Positions 35,897 through 44,567 of a DNA stretch of 64,000 nt are shown one piece after another. A model generated the notes under the pieces. It saw nothing but the letters and a program-made list of their open reading frames with translations, was not told the DNA's origin and ran no database searches. The stretch spans positions 124,001-188,000 of the forward strand of contig NZ_JAANIH010000005.1 in the NCBI RefSeq assembly GCF_014529705.1. The letters run 5' to 3'. Position 1 is the stretch's first letter, and each line of letters opens with the position of its first letter. The position numbers and the translations under genes are program-made. The stretch comes from Bradyrhizobium campsiandrae (lineage in GTDB: Bacteria; Pseudomonadota; Alphaproteobacteria; Rhizobiales; Xanthobacteraceae).

Positions 35897-38800
35897 GGCT
35901 CAGTTCCGTCGCTGCCGCGGTCGTGGAGGGGGTGGGTATCGCGGCCTCCCGTGGCTTGCGTCCGGAGAGCCAGTTGCCGAGCCGGTCGAGATAGAGATAG
36001 ACGACAGGCGTGGTGTAGAGCGTCAGGATCTGCGACAGCAGCAGGCCGCCGACGATCGTGTAGCCGAGCGGCTGGCGCAGCTCCGCGCCGGTGCCCGAGC
36101 CGATCATGAGCGGTACGCCACCGAGCAGCGCCGCCATCGTGGTCATCAGGATCGGGCGGAAGCGCAGCGTGCAGGCCTGGTAGATCGCTTCTTCGGGGCC
36201 AAGTCCTTGCTGGCGCTCCACCTCGAGGGCGAAATCGACCAGCATGATGCCGTTCTTCTTGACGATGCCGATCAAGAGGATGATGCCGATAATGGCGATG
36301 ACGCTGAGATCCATATGGACCGCCAGCAACAGCAGCAGCGCACCGATGCCGGCCGACGGCAGCGTCGATAGGATCGTGATCGGATGGATCAGGCTCTCAT
36401 AGAGCACGCCGAGAATGATATAGATCACGATCAGCGCGGCCCCGATCAGGAGCGGCGTGCCCGACAGGGAGGACTGGAACGCCTGCGCATTGCCCTGGAA
36501 CGAGGCGGTGAGTGAAGCGGGCTTGCCCGTATCACGCTCGATCTTCTGGATCGCGGCGACCGCATCGCCCAGGGCGACGCCGGGCTTCAGATTGAACGAG
36601 ATCGTCACCGAGGGAAACAGGCTCTGGTGATTGATCAGGATCGGCGCAGGCTCGATGACGGCGTGAACCAGCGTGCTCAGCGGGACTTGCTGGCCGGTGG
36701 ACGAGTTCAGGTAAATGTCCTTGAGCGCCTCGGGGCCATATTGGAAGCGCGGATCGACCTCCATCACGACATGGTACTGGTTCAGCGAGGTGAACATCGT
36801 GGAGACGATGCGCTGGCCGAATGCGTCATCGAGGGCGTTGTCGATCGTCGTGGGCAGGATGCCGAAGCTCGATGCGACCTCGCGATTGACCGTGACCTCC
36901 AGCCGCGGCCCGGCATTGGCCTGATCGCTCGCGACGTCGGTGATGAGGTCGAGCGCGCGCAGCTTGGTCAGGAAGATCGCCGACCAATTGGAGAGCTCGT
37001 TCGAATCGGCGTCCGTCAGCGTATACTGATATTGCGTTTTCGACAGGCGGGCGCCGATGGTGATGTCTTGCGCAGCTTGCATGTAGAGCCTGATGCCCTG
37101 GATGTGGGCGAGCGGGGGCCCCAGCCGCTCGATGATCTGATCGGCGCTGGCCTTGCGCTCGGGCTTCGGTTTCAGAACGATGAAGATGCGGCCTTGGTTG
37201 AGCGTTGCGGTCGGACCGCCGGGGCCGATATAGCTCGCCACCGACTGCACCGCCGGGTCCTTCGAGAGGATGTCGACGATTGCCTGCTGGCGCTCGGACA
37301 TCGCGGGAAAGGAGATGTCTTGCGCGGCTTCGGTGATGCCGACGATCTGGCCGGTGTCCTGTTGCGGGAAGAAGCCCTTGGGAATGATGACGTACAAATA
37401 AGCGGTCAGCGCGATGGTCGAGAGCATCACCAGCAGCGTTGCGAAGCGGTGGCGCAGCACGACGCGCAGGCCTCGCGCATAGACCGACAACAGCGCATCG
37501 AAGCCGCGCTCGAAGGTGAGATAGAGCCGGCCGTGCTTCTTGTGCGAATCGTCCCTCAGCAACCGCGCGCACATCATCGGCGTCAACGTGAGCGAGATGA
37601 CCAGCGACAACAGCAGCGAAGCCGTGATCGTGATGGCGAATTCCTGAAACAGCTTGCCGACATAGCCCCCCATCAGGAACAACGGGATGAACACCGCGAT
37701 CAGCGACAGGGTGATGGAGACGATCGTGAAGCCGATTTCGGCGGAACCCTTGAGTGCGGCCTCCATCGGCGTCATGCCCTGCTCGAGATGACGAACGATG
37801 TTCTCGATGACGACGACGGCATCGTCGACCACGAAACCGACCGCGATCGACAGCGCCATCAGCGACAAATTGTCGAGGCTGTAGCCGAGCACGTAAAGCA
37901 CGGCGAACGTGCCGACGAGCGACAGGGGAACCGTGATTGCCGGAATGATGGTGGCCCAGAAATTCCGCAGGAACAGGAATATCACCATCACCACCAGGGC
38001 GACCGTCAGCATCAGCGTGAATTGGACGTCGGAGACGGCGGCGCGAATGGTCGCAGTCCGGTCGGCCGCAACCGTCACCTTGATCGCCGGTGGAACGGAG
38101 GCCTGGAGCTGCGGCAACAGCTTCTTGATGCGATCGACGGTTTCGATCACGTTGGCGCCGGGAACGCGCTGTACCGCCAGGATGATTGCGGGCTGCTTGC
38201 CGTACCAGCCGGCCAGGAGATCGTTCTCGGGCCCCTCGATCGCGTTGCCGATGTCGCGGATCCGTACCGGCGAGCCGTTGCGATAGGCGATGATGAGGTC
38301 GTCATAGGCGGAGGGCTTGAGCAGCTGATCGTTGGTGTTCAACGTATAGGTGACACGCGGGCTGTTGAGCGTGCCCTTGGGCAGGTCGACATTGGCGCCG
38401 GCGATTACGTTGCGGACATCTTCGAGCCCGATGCCTCGCGCCGCAAGCGCCTGCGGATTGACGCGAACACGGATCGCAGGCTTTTGCTGGCCGCCGATGC
38501 CGACGAGGCCGACGCCCGGAACTTGAGAGATCTTCGGCAGCAGGATGTTTTCCGCATAGGCGTCGACGGTCGTCAGTGGCAGCGAGTCCGACGTCAATGC
38601 GATCAGCATGATCGGTGTCTCGGCTGGATTCACCTTCCTGATCGTCGGCGGGTAGGGGATGTTCGGCGGAAGGAAAGGGCTTGCGGCATTGATCGCCGCG
38701 AGCACGTCCACCGCCGCGCTGTCCACCGTGCGCGACAGCTCGAACTGCACGGTGAGCTGGGCGACACCGAGCGCACTGGACGAGGTGAGCTGGGTGACGC

Positions 38801-39026
38801 CGGGAATCTGGCTGAGCTGTTGCTCGAGCGGCGTTGCGAGCGACGAGGCGATGGTGCCCGGATCGGCACCGGGCAATTGCGCCGAGATCTGGATGGTCGG
38901 GTAATTGACGTTCGGCAGCGCGCCGACCGGCAGCAGCGGATAGGCCGCAAGGCCGCACAGCAGCAGGCCGGCCATCAGCAAGGCGGTTGCGATCGGCCGC
39001 AGGATGAAGGGCGCGGAGAGGTTCAT
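35883..39026 (-). CDS. RND-family multidrug efflux permease (MdtB/C-like)
   Basis: A 1047-residue proton-driven exporter. TM1 is near residues 10-28 (IATALLMAGLLLCGLAAYPL), followed by PVGALPNVNYPTIQISAQLP and the porter loop. The TM4 acidic pair is Asp401/Asp402 (GFVVDDAVVVIENIVRHLEQ), and a second-half TM cluster follows (GIVKKNGIMLVDFALE). The pattern resembles MdtB/MdtC more than AcrB. It overlaps its adaptor gene upstream by four bases and the thioesterase downstream by 14. A separate RND system of a different subgroup sits at 5813-10260. No outer-membrane channel gene is in the window. Confidence 0.93.
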   Translation of the reverse strand: MNLSAPFILRPIATALLMAGLLLCGLAAYPLLPVGALPNVNYPTIQISAQLPGADPGTIASSLATPLEQQLSQIPGVTQLTSSSALGVAQLTVQFELSRTVDSAAVDVLAAINAASPFLPPNIPYPPTIRKVNPAETPIMLIALTSDSLPLTTVDAYAENILLPKISQVPGVGLVGIGGQQKPAIRVRVNPQALAARGIGLEDVRNVIAGANVDLPKGTLNSPRVTYTLNTNDQLLKPSAYDDLIIAYRNGSPVRIRDIGNAIEGPENDLLAGWYGKQPAIILAVQRVPGANVIETVDRIKKLLPQLQASVPPAIKVTVAADRTATIRAAVSDVQFTLMLTVALVVMVIFLFLRNFWATIIPAITVPLSLVGTFAVLYVLGYSLDNLSLMALSIAVGFVVDDAVVVIENIVRHLEQGMTPMEAALKGSAEIGFTIVSITLSLIAVFIPLFLMGGYVGKLFQEFAITITASLLLSLVISLTLTPMMCARLLRDDSHKKHGRLYLTFERGFDALLSVYARGLRVVLRHRFATLLVMLSTIALTAYLYVIIPKGFFPQQDTGQIVGITEAAQDISFPAMSERQQAIVDILSKDPAVQSVASYIGPGGPTATLNQGRIFIVLKPKPERKASADQIIERLGPPLAHIQGIRLYMQAAQDITIGARLSKTQYQYTLTDADSNELSNWSAIFLTKLRALDLITDVASDQANAGPRLEVTVNREVASSFGILPTTIDNALDDAFGQRIVSTMFTSLNQYHVVMEVDPRFQYGPEALKDIYLNSSTGQQVPLSTLVHAVIEPAPILINHQSLFPSVTISFNLKPGVALGDAVAAIQKIERDTGKPASLTASFQGNAQAFQSSLSGTPLLIGAALIVIYIILGVLYESLIHPITILSTLPSAGIGALLLLLAVHMDLSVIAIIGIILLIGIVKKNGIMLVDFALEVERQQGLGPEEAIYQACTLRFRPILMTTMAALLGGVPLMIGSGTGAELRQPLGYTIVGGLLLSQILTLYTTPVVYLYLDRLGNWLSGRKPREAAIPTPSTTAAATELSHESA

Positions 39027-40195
39027 GGGATCGCATCCTGGACGGCGCTCTGCAGGTCGGCTTCCTGCGCGGCCTTGCCATGCAGCTCGCGAACGCGGCT
39101 CCCTTCCGTCAGCCGGTACTGGCCGTCGACCACGACGACGTCGCCCGGCTTCAAGCCCTGGTCGATCAGCGCCTGTCCGTCACTGATCTGCACGACGTGA
39201 ACGGGACGCAAGGCCACGGTCTGGTCGGGAGTTACGACATATACGTAGCTGCCATTCGGTCCCTGCTGTACGGCCGAGCCGGCGACTGTGAGCGCGTTCT
39301 TCTGAACCTCAAGCAGCAGGCGCGCGTTCACGAGCTGGCCGGGCCACAGCCGGTGCTCATGGTTTGGGAACACCGCCTTGAGCTGGACGGTGCCGGTCGT
39401 TCCCGCGATCTCGTTGTTGACCAGCAGCAGCGTACCCTCGTCGAGCTTGATCTTGTTGTCCTGGCTGTAGGCGATGACCTTCAGCTCTCCCTTTGCTGCA
39501 TGCTGCTGGATCAGGGGCAGGTCCGTCTGCGGCAGGGTGAACAGCAGCGAGATCGGCTCGATCTGGGTGACGACGACGAGACCGTTGGCATCGGTCGGAT
39601 GGATGACGTTGCCGACATCAATCTGGCGAACGCCGGTGATGCCGGGAATCGCCGATGTCAGGCGCGTATAGCTGAGCTGGACATTGGCCTGATCAATCTG
39701 GGCCTGGTCCGCCTTCACGGTGGCCTTGAGCTGCGCCACCTGCGCGGTCTGAGTCTCGATCAGTTGCGGGGTCGCATAGCCCTTGTCACCGAGCTGATTG
39801 TAGCGGGACAGGTTGGCCTCGGCGTTGGCGAGCTGCGCCTGGTCCCTGTCGCGATTGGCGGTCAGCTGCTCGATCTGGGCCTCGTAGGGCCGCGGATCGA
39901 TCTGGGCGAGCAGGTCGCCGGACTTGACCGTCTGCCCCTCGGTGAAGGCGATCTTGACGATCTGCCCCTGAATCTGGCTGCGCACGACGTCGGTGTTGTA
40001 GGCGATCACCGTGCCGATGCCGCGCAGATAGATCGGGACGTCCTTGCCGGTGACTGTCGCGGCGACCACGGGCACGGCGGGGGGCACCGGCGCGGCCGCC
40101 ACGGCCGGTGTCTTGTCGTTGCCGAAGAACCAGAGACCTGCGCCGCCGAGGACCACGGCGAGCGCCACGACTGCAATGGTGAGATTCCGTTTCAC
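39023..40195 (-). CDS. RND efflux periplasmic adaptor (MdtA-like)
   Basis: A 390-residue membrane fusion protein. The N-terminal anchor is MKRNLTIAVVALAVVLGGAG, followed by a Pro/Ala spacer, the first lipoyl half (VRSQIQGQIVKIAFTEGQTV), an alpha-hairpin (TANRDRDQAQLANAEANLSR), the second lipoyl half (SAIPGITGVRQIDVGNVIHP) and the barrel domain. The domain order matches MdtA. Its stop overlaps the permease start, and it follows the secreted protein gene by 20 bases. Confidence 0.92.
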   Translation of the reverse strand: MKRNLTIAVVALAVVLGGAGLWFFGNDKTPAVAAAPVPPAVPVVAATVTGKDVPIYLRGIGTVIAYNTDVVRSQIQGQIVKIAFTEGQTVKSGDLLAQIDPRPYEAQIEQLTANRDRDQAQLANAEANLSRYNQLGDKGYATPQLIETQTAQVAQLKATVKADQAQIDQANVQLSYTRLTSAIPGITGVRQIDVGNVIHPTDANGLVVVTQIEPISLLFTLPQTDLPLIQQHAAKGELKVIAYSQDNKIKLDEGTLLLVNNEIAGTTGTVQLKAVFPNHEHRLWPGQLVNARLLLEVQKNALTVAGSAVQQGPNGSYVYVVTPDQTVALRPVHVVQISDGQALIDQGLKPGDVVVVDGQYRLTEGSRVRELHGKAAQEADLQSAVQDAIP

Positions 40196-40215
40196 AGTGA
40201 TCGTCCTTGTTGGAC

Positions 40216-40764
40216 TCAGGGATTGGCGGAGCCGTCGATGGGGATGGTGCCGACCGTGGAGTTGGGGCCAGGCACCTGCACGGACGGACTGATGCCGGCG
40301 CCGCCGATCTCGGTGGATCCGAGCGGAATCCCGACGCGTCCAACCGTCGATGTCGAGGAGGGCTGGGCCGACTGGCTCGTCATGCCGTTGGCGCAGGTGA
40401 GCGACGAGCTTCCAGACAGCCCGCCGCCATCGAACAAGGCTCCCGACGATCCGGCATTGCCTGATGCGGGGCAGTTGGTCATGCCCTGCGATGGCGTGAT
40501 GGGGGAGACGCCCGGCGTTGCAATTTCGGTCGAGCCGAGCGGAATGCCTTCAGGTCGCATCGAACCCGTGTTGAGCGGCGATGTCGAGGGCATGCCGATC
40601 GATTGTGGCGTCGCGGGCATCGTCGGCAGCGCCATTTGCGCAACGGCTGCGATCGGAGTGAGGCATAGGCCCACCGCGAGCGCTGCGCCCAGATGCATCG
40701 CCGCAAAAGGGGGGCGCCGGAACCGGCCCGGTTGATCGCTAATCGTTGAGCGCTGTTCTCGCAT
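40216..40764 (-). CDS. Low-complexity secreted protein heading the second RND operon
   Basis: A 182-residue protein. A basic N terminus and a hydrophobic segment (HLGAALAVGLCLTPIAAVAQ) act as a signal peptide. The mature part is Ser/Gly/Thr/Pro-rich with two Cys (MTNCPASG, SSLTCANG) and two copies of a 16-residue repeat (GIPLGSTEIATPGVSP and GIPLGSTEIGGAGISP). The ATG at 40764 is preceded by GGAG at good spacing; a start at 40698 would also retain the signal. It is analogous in position type and composition to the secreted protein at 10272-10973. Function unknown. Confidence 0.68.
   Translation of the reverse strand: MREQRSTISDQPGRFRRPPFAAMHLGAALAVGLCLTPIAAVAQMALPTMPATPQSIGMPSTSPLNTGSMRPEGIPLGSTEIATPGVSPITPSQGMTNCPASGNAGSSGALFDGGGLSGSSSLTCANGMTSQSAQPSSTSTVGRVGIPLGSTEIGGAGISPSVQVPGPNSTVGTIPIDGSANP
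40285..40548 (-). repeat. Two 48-bp coding repeats (GIPLGSTEI-type)
   Basis: The segments 40501-40548 and 40285-40332 each encode GIPLGSTEI followed by a seven-residue tail ending G[VI]SP. They are about 170 bases apart in the same gene. Codons differ between the copies, so the repeat is conserved at protein level, which suggests selection and not a recent duplication. Confidence 0.8.
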
Positions 40765-40881
40765 GGGCTGCTCCAAGGACTTTCACTTGCACCGGACGAT
40801 AGGGACCGGCCAATGCGACCGTATTTCCTGAATGCACGTCATGCTGTCTGGCCGCACGATCGACAGGCATCCATTTGGCGA

Positions 40882-41241
40882 TCATTGCTGCGGCTTCACA
40901 AGGAATTGCGCCGCCTGGGACAGCTCGCGGCGGCACGCGGCGATGTCTCTGGAACGATCCGCCGCGCGGGCGCGATCCAGGGCATCGAGTGCGAGCCGAA
41001 AGTCCTGCCCGCTGGAGCCTTCTGCCTGTGCCAGCGATCGCGGTGTGGGCTGATGACTGCGCAATGCATCGAGGCTTTCCGGGCTCCAGCCAAGTGCACC
41101 GGCATTTTTCTCAATCGCCGCATCCAGTTGCGCCTGGACGTGCTCGATCGAATCCGCGCAGGAAGCTGCATAAGCCGGAGACGCCGCATGGAGGAGGATT
41201 ATAACGGCGGTTGCGATCCTGATGAGTGAATTCGCTGACAT
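40882..41241 (-). CDS. Small exported helical protein
   Basis: A 119-residue protein with a signal peptide (MSANSLIRIATAVIILLHAA, cleavage near AYA-AS). The mature part is alpha-helical and polar: CADSIEHVQAQLDAAIEKNA early, DFRLALDALDRARAADRSRD later, and a Cys near the C terminus (IAACRRELSQAAQFL). Two Cys could pair. The start at 41241 is chosen because it begins the signal; a longer frame upstream is not convincing. It precedes the RND operon on the same strand by about 120 bases. No family recognised. Confidence 0.68.
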   Translation of the reverse strand: MSANSLIRIATAVIILLHAASPAYAASCADSIEHVQAQLDAAIEKNAGALGWSPESLDALRSHQPTPRSLAQAEGSSGQDFRLALDALDRARAADRSRDIAACRRELSQAAQFLVKPQQ

Positions 41242-41516
41242 TGTGGATCCCGGCAATGTCGAACGCTGCAATCCGCGGCTGCTGCCGACAACGATCGCTG
41301 TTTTCGTTTTCGCGACGTCGTGAATATCTGCACGCATGGTGTGTCCTCCGTTTGAGGTGCACGGCCCAAGTAGGGCGCGTTCGGAGGACGCGTGAGTGGC
41401 CGCCGTTGTGACGAGCGTTTCCCGGCGTGCGAAGTGGCAAGGTCCGTTGCTTGCCGAAATACGCCAGGCAGCGCCGAAACTAGTGTCGGCTCATTCCAAC
41501 CCGGAGTGATCCCGAC

Positions 41517-42302
41517 ATGAAACACCGCAACGCAGGCCTCGCCCTTGCCGCCGCTCTCTCGCTGTTCGCGACCGTCACCACGGCGCGTGCGGAGTCCCTG
41601 AAGAATATCGTCCTGGTGCACGGTGCCTGGGTCGATGCGTCAGGCTGGAAGCCGGTCTACGAGATCCTGACCAAGGAAGGCTTCCGCGTTACCATGGTGC
41701 AGGAGCCCGAGACCTCGTTTGCCGATGACGTCACGGCGGCGAAGCGGATTCTCGATCTTCAGGACGGCCCGACCCTCCTCGTCGGCCACAGCTATGGCGG
41801 TTCGATCATCACCGAAGCCGGGGTTCACCCCAACGTCGCCGGGCTCGTCTATGTCGCTGCGCACGCGCCCGACGTCGGCGAGGATGAAGCAGCGCTCGGC
41901 AAGAAGACGCCGAGCGTGCTCGGCAAGACCGAAGGCGTCGTCAAGATGACGCCCGACAAGTTCACCTATCTCGATCCCGTGCAATTCCCGAAACTGTTCG
42001 CTCCCGATCTGCCGCGCGAACTCGCCGAGTTCGTTGCTCGCTCCCAGGTCCCCGCTGCGGCGCAGGTGTTCAGCACGCCGCTGACGGCGGCGGCGTGGAA
42101 GACCAAGCCGAGCTGGGGCATTGTTGCCGGCGGCGACCAGATCATCAATCCGGATCTCGAGCGCTGGTACTACGAGCGCGCCAAGAGCCAGACCACCGTG
42201 ATCCCCGGTGCCAGCCACTCGGTCTACGTGTCCCATCCGAAGGAAGTGGCGGCAGTCATCGCGCACGCCGCGCGTAGCATCCAGCAGCCCGCCACGCGCT
42301 GA
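41517..42302 (+). CDS. Periplasmic alpha/beta hydrolase
   Basis: A 261-residue hydrolase with a signal peptide (MKHRNAGLALAAALSLFATV, cleaved near ARA-ES). The nucleophile elbow is GHSYGG with Ser92, the oxyanion region is VLVHGAWVDASGW, and the catalytic His is probably in GASHSVYVSHP (near residue 231). The family includes esterases and haloperoxidase-like hydrolases; the substrate cannot be assigned. A strong hairpin at 42346-42377 separates it from the MBL-fold gene downstream. Confidence 0.87.
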   Translation: MKHRNAGLALAAALSLFATVTTARAESLKNIVLVHGAWVDASGWKPVYEILTKEGFRVTMVQEPETSFADDVTAAKRILDLQDGPTLLVGHSYGGSIITEAGVHPNVAGLVYVAAHAPDVGEDEAALGKKTPSVLGKTEGVVKMTPDKFTYLDPVQFPKLFAPDLPRELAEFVARSQVPAAAQVFSTPLTAAAWKTKPSWGIVAGGDQIINPDLERWYYERAKSQTTVIPGASHSVYVSHPKEVAAVIAHAARSIQQPATR

Positions 42303-42345
42303 CCAAGCCTTCCTGTCGGTCCTGACGCATGGCCGGCGGAAAGAA

Positions 42346-42377
42346 GGCCGACGGGAGCGACAGCACTCCCGTCGGCC
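42346..42377 (+). terminator. Strong 12-bp hairpin after the alpha/beta hydrolase
   Basis: A perfect inverted repeat: GGCCGACGGGAG (42346-42357), an 8-base loop, and CTCCCGTCGGCC (42366-42377). There is no following T tract. A C-rich run and the ribosome site of the next gene come directly after, so it may be a terminator or attenuator between 42302 and 42407, or an mRNA stabiliser. Confidence 0.6.
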
Positions 42378-42406
42378 GAACCAACCACCCCCCCCCGAGA
42401 AATTCC

Positions 42407-43273
42407 ATGAGCGCAATCGATAACATTGGTTCCGTCCTGAACTGGAGCGCGACCACGGTGAAACGGGCGGGACTGAGCCGAGAATTGCCATCAGGCAATC
42501 CGGAGCTGATGTGGGTCGCGAATTCCTCGACCCTCATCTACGGCGAGCGCGACGCGATCCTCGTGGATACGTTTCTCACCGCCGGCCAGTCGCAGACGCT
42601 GCTGGACTGGGTCGTTTCGCACGGGCGCAATCTGACCGCGATCTACGTCACGCATGGGCACGGCGATCATTTCTTCGGCCTCGTGCCGCTGCTCGACCGT
42701 TTTCCGAACGCCAGAGCGGTGGCCGTTCCCGAGGTCGTCAACGAGATGAAGGCCCAGCTGTCGCCGGCATCGCTCGACGGCTTCTGGCGCAAACGCTTTC
42801 CGGGCGAGATCGCAGACCGTCTGGTCGCGGCGGAACCCCTCACGGAAGACCTTACCCTCGAGGGACATAAGCTCGCCGTCATCGGCATGGGACGAACCGA
42901 TACGGCGCAATCCACCGCGCTGCATGTCCCGGCGCTCGACCTGATCGTTGCGGGCGACACTGTCTACAACGGCATTCATCCCTATCTCGCCGAGACCAAT
43001 ACCGACAGCCGCCTGGAATGGATCACAGCGCTCGGCCGGCTGGAGGCGCTCGAGCCACGCTTCGTGGTCGCCGGGCACAAGAAGCCGGACAATGACGACG
43101 ATCCGCGCAATATCGCGGAAACGCGGCAGTATCTCGTGGATTTCAATCGGCTCGACGAAGCGACAGCATCGCCGCGCGAACTCTACGAGGCCATGCTGGA
43201 GCTCTATCCCGATCGCGCCAATCCCGGGTCGCTCTGGAGCGGCGCCAACGCGGCGAAGGCGCAGAGATCGTGA
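42407..43273 (+). CDS. MBL-fold metallo-hydrolase
   Basis: A 288-residue metallo-beta-lactamase-fold protein with the metal motif THGHGDH (H83, H85, D87, H88), a later GRTDTAQSTALHVP segment, DLIVAGDTVYNGIHPYL and VVAGHKKPDNDDD. It probably binds two metals and hydrolyses a thioester, lactone or similar bond. ATG 42407 follows a C-run and GAGAAATTCC; a frame starting at 42329 runs through the hairpin and is not credible. It lies between an alpha/beta hydrolase and an AEC transporter. Confidence 0.85.
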   Translation: MSAIDNIGSVLNWSATTVKRAGLSRELPSGNPELMWVANSSTLIYGERDAILVDTFLTAGQSQTLLDWVVSHGRNLTAIYVTHGHGDHFFGLVPLLDRFPNARAVAVPEVVNEMKAQLSPASLDGFWRKRFPGEIADRLVAAEPLTEDLTLEGHKLAVIGMGRTDTAQSTALHVPALDLIVAGDTVYNGIHPYLAETNTDSRLEWITALGRLEALEPRFVVAGHKKPDNDDDPRNIAETRQYLVDFNRLDEATASPRELYEAMLELYPDRANPGSLWSGANAAKAQRS

Positions 43274-43402
43274 CGGGCCGAAGGTGACAAACAGAAGCAG
43301 GTGGATCTGCTCAGCCGCGTCGCTTTGATTGCCGCCGCCAGCGCCGGCCGCGAAGGAAATCTTGATGATGCTCTTCATCGACGCCCATGAGGGGCCGAGC
43401 CC

Positions 43403-44353
43403 ATGACGTCGAACGTCATCCTGATGGCGCTGGTGCCGGTCTTCTTCGTCTTGCTGCTGGGCTACGCCGCCGGCAAGGCCCGCATCGTCGACAACGGTCG
43501 CGTCGACGGCCTCAATGCGCTCGTGATGGATTTCGCTTTGCCGGCCTCGCTGTTCGCCGCGACAGCATCGGCTCCGCGCGACCGGATCATCGATCAGGTT
43601 TCGGTCTTCCTGGTGTTTGGCCTGACCATGCTGATTGTCTATCTCGCCTGGTACTGCTTCGCCCGCAGATTCGTCGAGGTGACGAGGTCCGATGCGGCGG
43701 TGCAGGCCCTGACGGTCGGTTTCCCAAATCTTGCCGGCGTCGGTCTGCCGATCCTATCGACCGTGCTGGGTCCGGCCGGTGTCGTTCCTGTTGCCGTCGC
43801 GTTGGCAACCGGATCGATGCTCGTCAGCCCCTTGACCCTCGTGATCGCGGAGATCAGCGTCAGCAAGTCCCGCGGCACTGACGCTCCGGCGTCTCCGGTT
43901 CTGACGGCCATCCGGCGCGCGTTCGCTAAACCGGTCGTGTGGGCGCCTGCGCTCGGCGTCGTGCTTTCGTTGTCCGATCTGAATCTCGCCCCGCTTGTCC
44001 ATGCCTGCCTGAACCTGATCGGGAATGCGGCTGCCGGCGTTGCGCTGTTCCTGACGGGTCTTGTTCTGTCAGCTCAGTCGCTCCGTATCGATTGGCGGGT
44101 TATTGCCGCAACGGGAACCGCGGACATCCTGCGGCCGCTCCTGGCCGTCGCGCTCGTCTATGGATTTCATCTCGGGCCTGATATTGCGAAGACGGCTATT
44201 CTGCTCGCGGTATTGCCGTCGGGCTTCTTCGGCATCCTGTTTGCGGTCAACTACCGGCTGGATTCTGCGACGGTGGGATCGATGGTGATCGCCAGCACCG
44301 GATTCAGCGTCGTGAGCCTGGCGATTGCGATCGCTACGCTGTCTCCCCACTAG
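43403..44353 (+). CDS. AEC-family transporter
   Basis: A 316-residue membrane protein with about ten helices. The N terminus MTSNVILMALVPVFFVLLLG, QALTVGFPNLAGVGLPIL and the end segment AILLAVLPSGFFGILFAVNY are typical of the auxin efflux carrier/AEC family. In bacteria these are often malate, malonate or other organic acid carriers, and the substrate is not decided here. It lies 129 bases after the MBL-fold gene and ends just before a minus-strand terminator. Confidence 0.87.
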   Translation: MTSNVILMALVPVFFVLLLGYAAGKARIVDNGRVDGLNALVMDFALPASLFAATASAPRDRIIDQVSVFLVFGLTMLIVYLAWYCFARRFVEVTRSDAAVQALTVGFPNLAGVGLPILSTVLGPAGVVPVAVALATGSMLVSPLTLVIAEISVSKSRGTDAPASPVLTAIRRAFAKPVVWAPALGVVLSLSDLNLAPLVHACLNLIGNAAAGVALFLTGLVLSAQSLRIDWRVIAATGTADILRPLLAVALVYGFHLGPDIAKTAILLAVLPSGFFGILFAVNYRLDSATVGSMVIASTGFSVVSLAIAIATLSPH

Positions 44354-44402
44354 GCGGCGATCAAGACACTAGCGATCTGGAGCCGACGCGCTGTCGAAAA
44401 AA

Positions 44403-44433
44403 CGGGGCCGTCCCTTGGGGGAGGACGGCCCCG
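44403..44433 (-). terminator. Rho-independent terminator of the AraC gene
   Basis: A perfect 11-bp stem (CGGGGCCGTCC / GGACGGCCCCG) with a 9-base loop. Read leftward it is followed by a run of six Us, from the AAAAAA before it on the + strand. It lies 135 bases beyond the stop of the AraC gene and may also end the AEC transporter transcript weakly. Confidence 0.85.
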
Positions 44434-44567
44434 AGATGCTCGTATGCCCAGGGAGGAGGGAGGCTCGAGCGGTGACTTGGGGGTCTCAGTCACCTAACAC
44501 GGACAGAATCGCCGATCAGGTGGCGGAAGTATTCCAGGAATCCCGGCTGTTTCTCATTTCGCATGAT

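Noticed and set aside
36627-39200. 857-codon open frame on the + strand opposite the second RND permease
   Set aside because: Arg/Asp/Gln-rich shadow of a well-supported permease gene; no domain, no ribosome site. High GC creates long antisense frames.
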